13,497 bases of DNA, taken from assembly GCA_002506015.1 (NCBI GenBank), contig DAWR01000149.1:12026-25522 (forward strand). Direction: 5' to 3'. The notes below the pieces were generated by a model that saw nothing but the letters and a program-made list of their open reading frames with translations, did no database searches and was not told the DNA's origin. Positions 13,396 through 13,497 of this stretch are shown here, in pieces. This DNA comes from Candidatus Methanogasteraceae archaeon UBA261. GTDB taxonomy: Archaea > Halobacteriota > Methanosarcinia > Methanosarcinales > Methanogasteraceae. Made by a program: the position numbers and the translations under genes. Every line of letters begins with the position of its first letter. Position 1 is the stretch's first letter.

Positions 13396-13497
13396 TCGGG
13401 TGCGGGTTGCGAGAGCCTTTTCGTTGGGCACGAATCATTGAATACCACGCACCGCGACATAACATTGCCGCAAAGGTACGTGTTTAGCTAACCACAA

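Overview
The window comes from an archaeon, most probably a methanogen or methane/alkane-oxidising relative of the Methanosarcinales–Methanomicrobiales side of the Euryarchaeota. The evidence is an archaeal-type ribosomal protein S2, an archaeal elongation factor 1-beta, a tRNA(guanine-26) dimethyltransferase, a tRNA gene without encoded CCA, TATA/BRE-like promoters close to start codons, and above all a cysteate synthase, the entry enzyme of the coenzyme M route used by those lineages. All family names here come from motifs and recall; no database search was possible.

Layout. Positions 1-127 hold the last 42 codons of a coiled-coil protein, then about 600 bases with no convincing gene. At 754-1074 there is a short dockerin-like fragment that looks like the tail of a secreted protein. 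From 4622 down to 1152 on the minus strand runs a tight four-gene operon: cysteate synthase, a soluble ABC-type ATPase, a cysteine-rich G3E/HypB-like GTPase and a 4Fe-4S protein. The first two junctions are ATGA overlaps and the third is a 5-base gap. Divergent from it on the plus strand are argC (arginine biosynthesis), an AAA ATPase with an unrecognised N-terminal half, and a PhnP-like metallo-beta-lactamase-fold hydrolase.

Positions 7982-8427 are intergenic, with a repeat element and the rpsB promoter. From 8428 to 11272 there is a plus-strand translation cluster: rpsB, a DUF123 protein, a small zinc-ribbon protein, elongation factor 1-beta, tRNA-Ala(CGC) and trm1. Positions 11273-12090 form a decayed accessory patch: a second, inverted copy of the repeat element, a 20-bp palindrome, a frameshifted nucleotidyltransferase and a shortened HEPN-like protein. 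The window ends with an M20-family metallopeptidase on the minus strand, with its promoter at about 13380-13395.

The most interesting unit is the minus-strand operon. A coenzyme M biosynthesis enzyme is translationally coupled to an ATPase, a GTPase and an Fe-S protein, a combination typical of metallocofactor assembly or enzyme activation machinery. The accessory patch and the two repeat families (one of 46 bp, one of 75-125 bp) are the clearest signs of genome flux.
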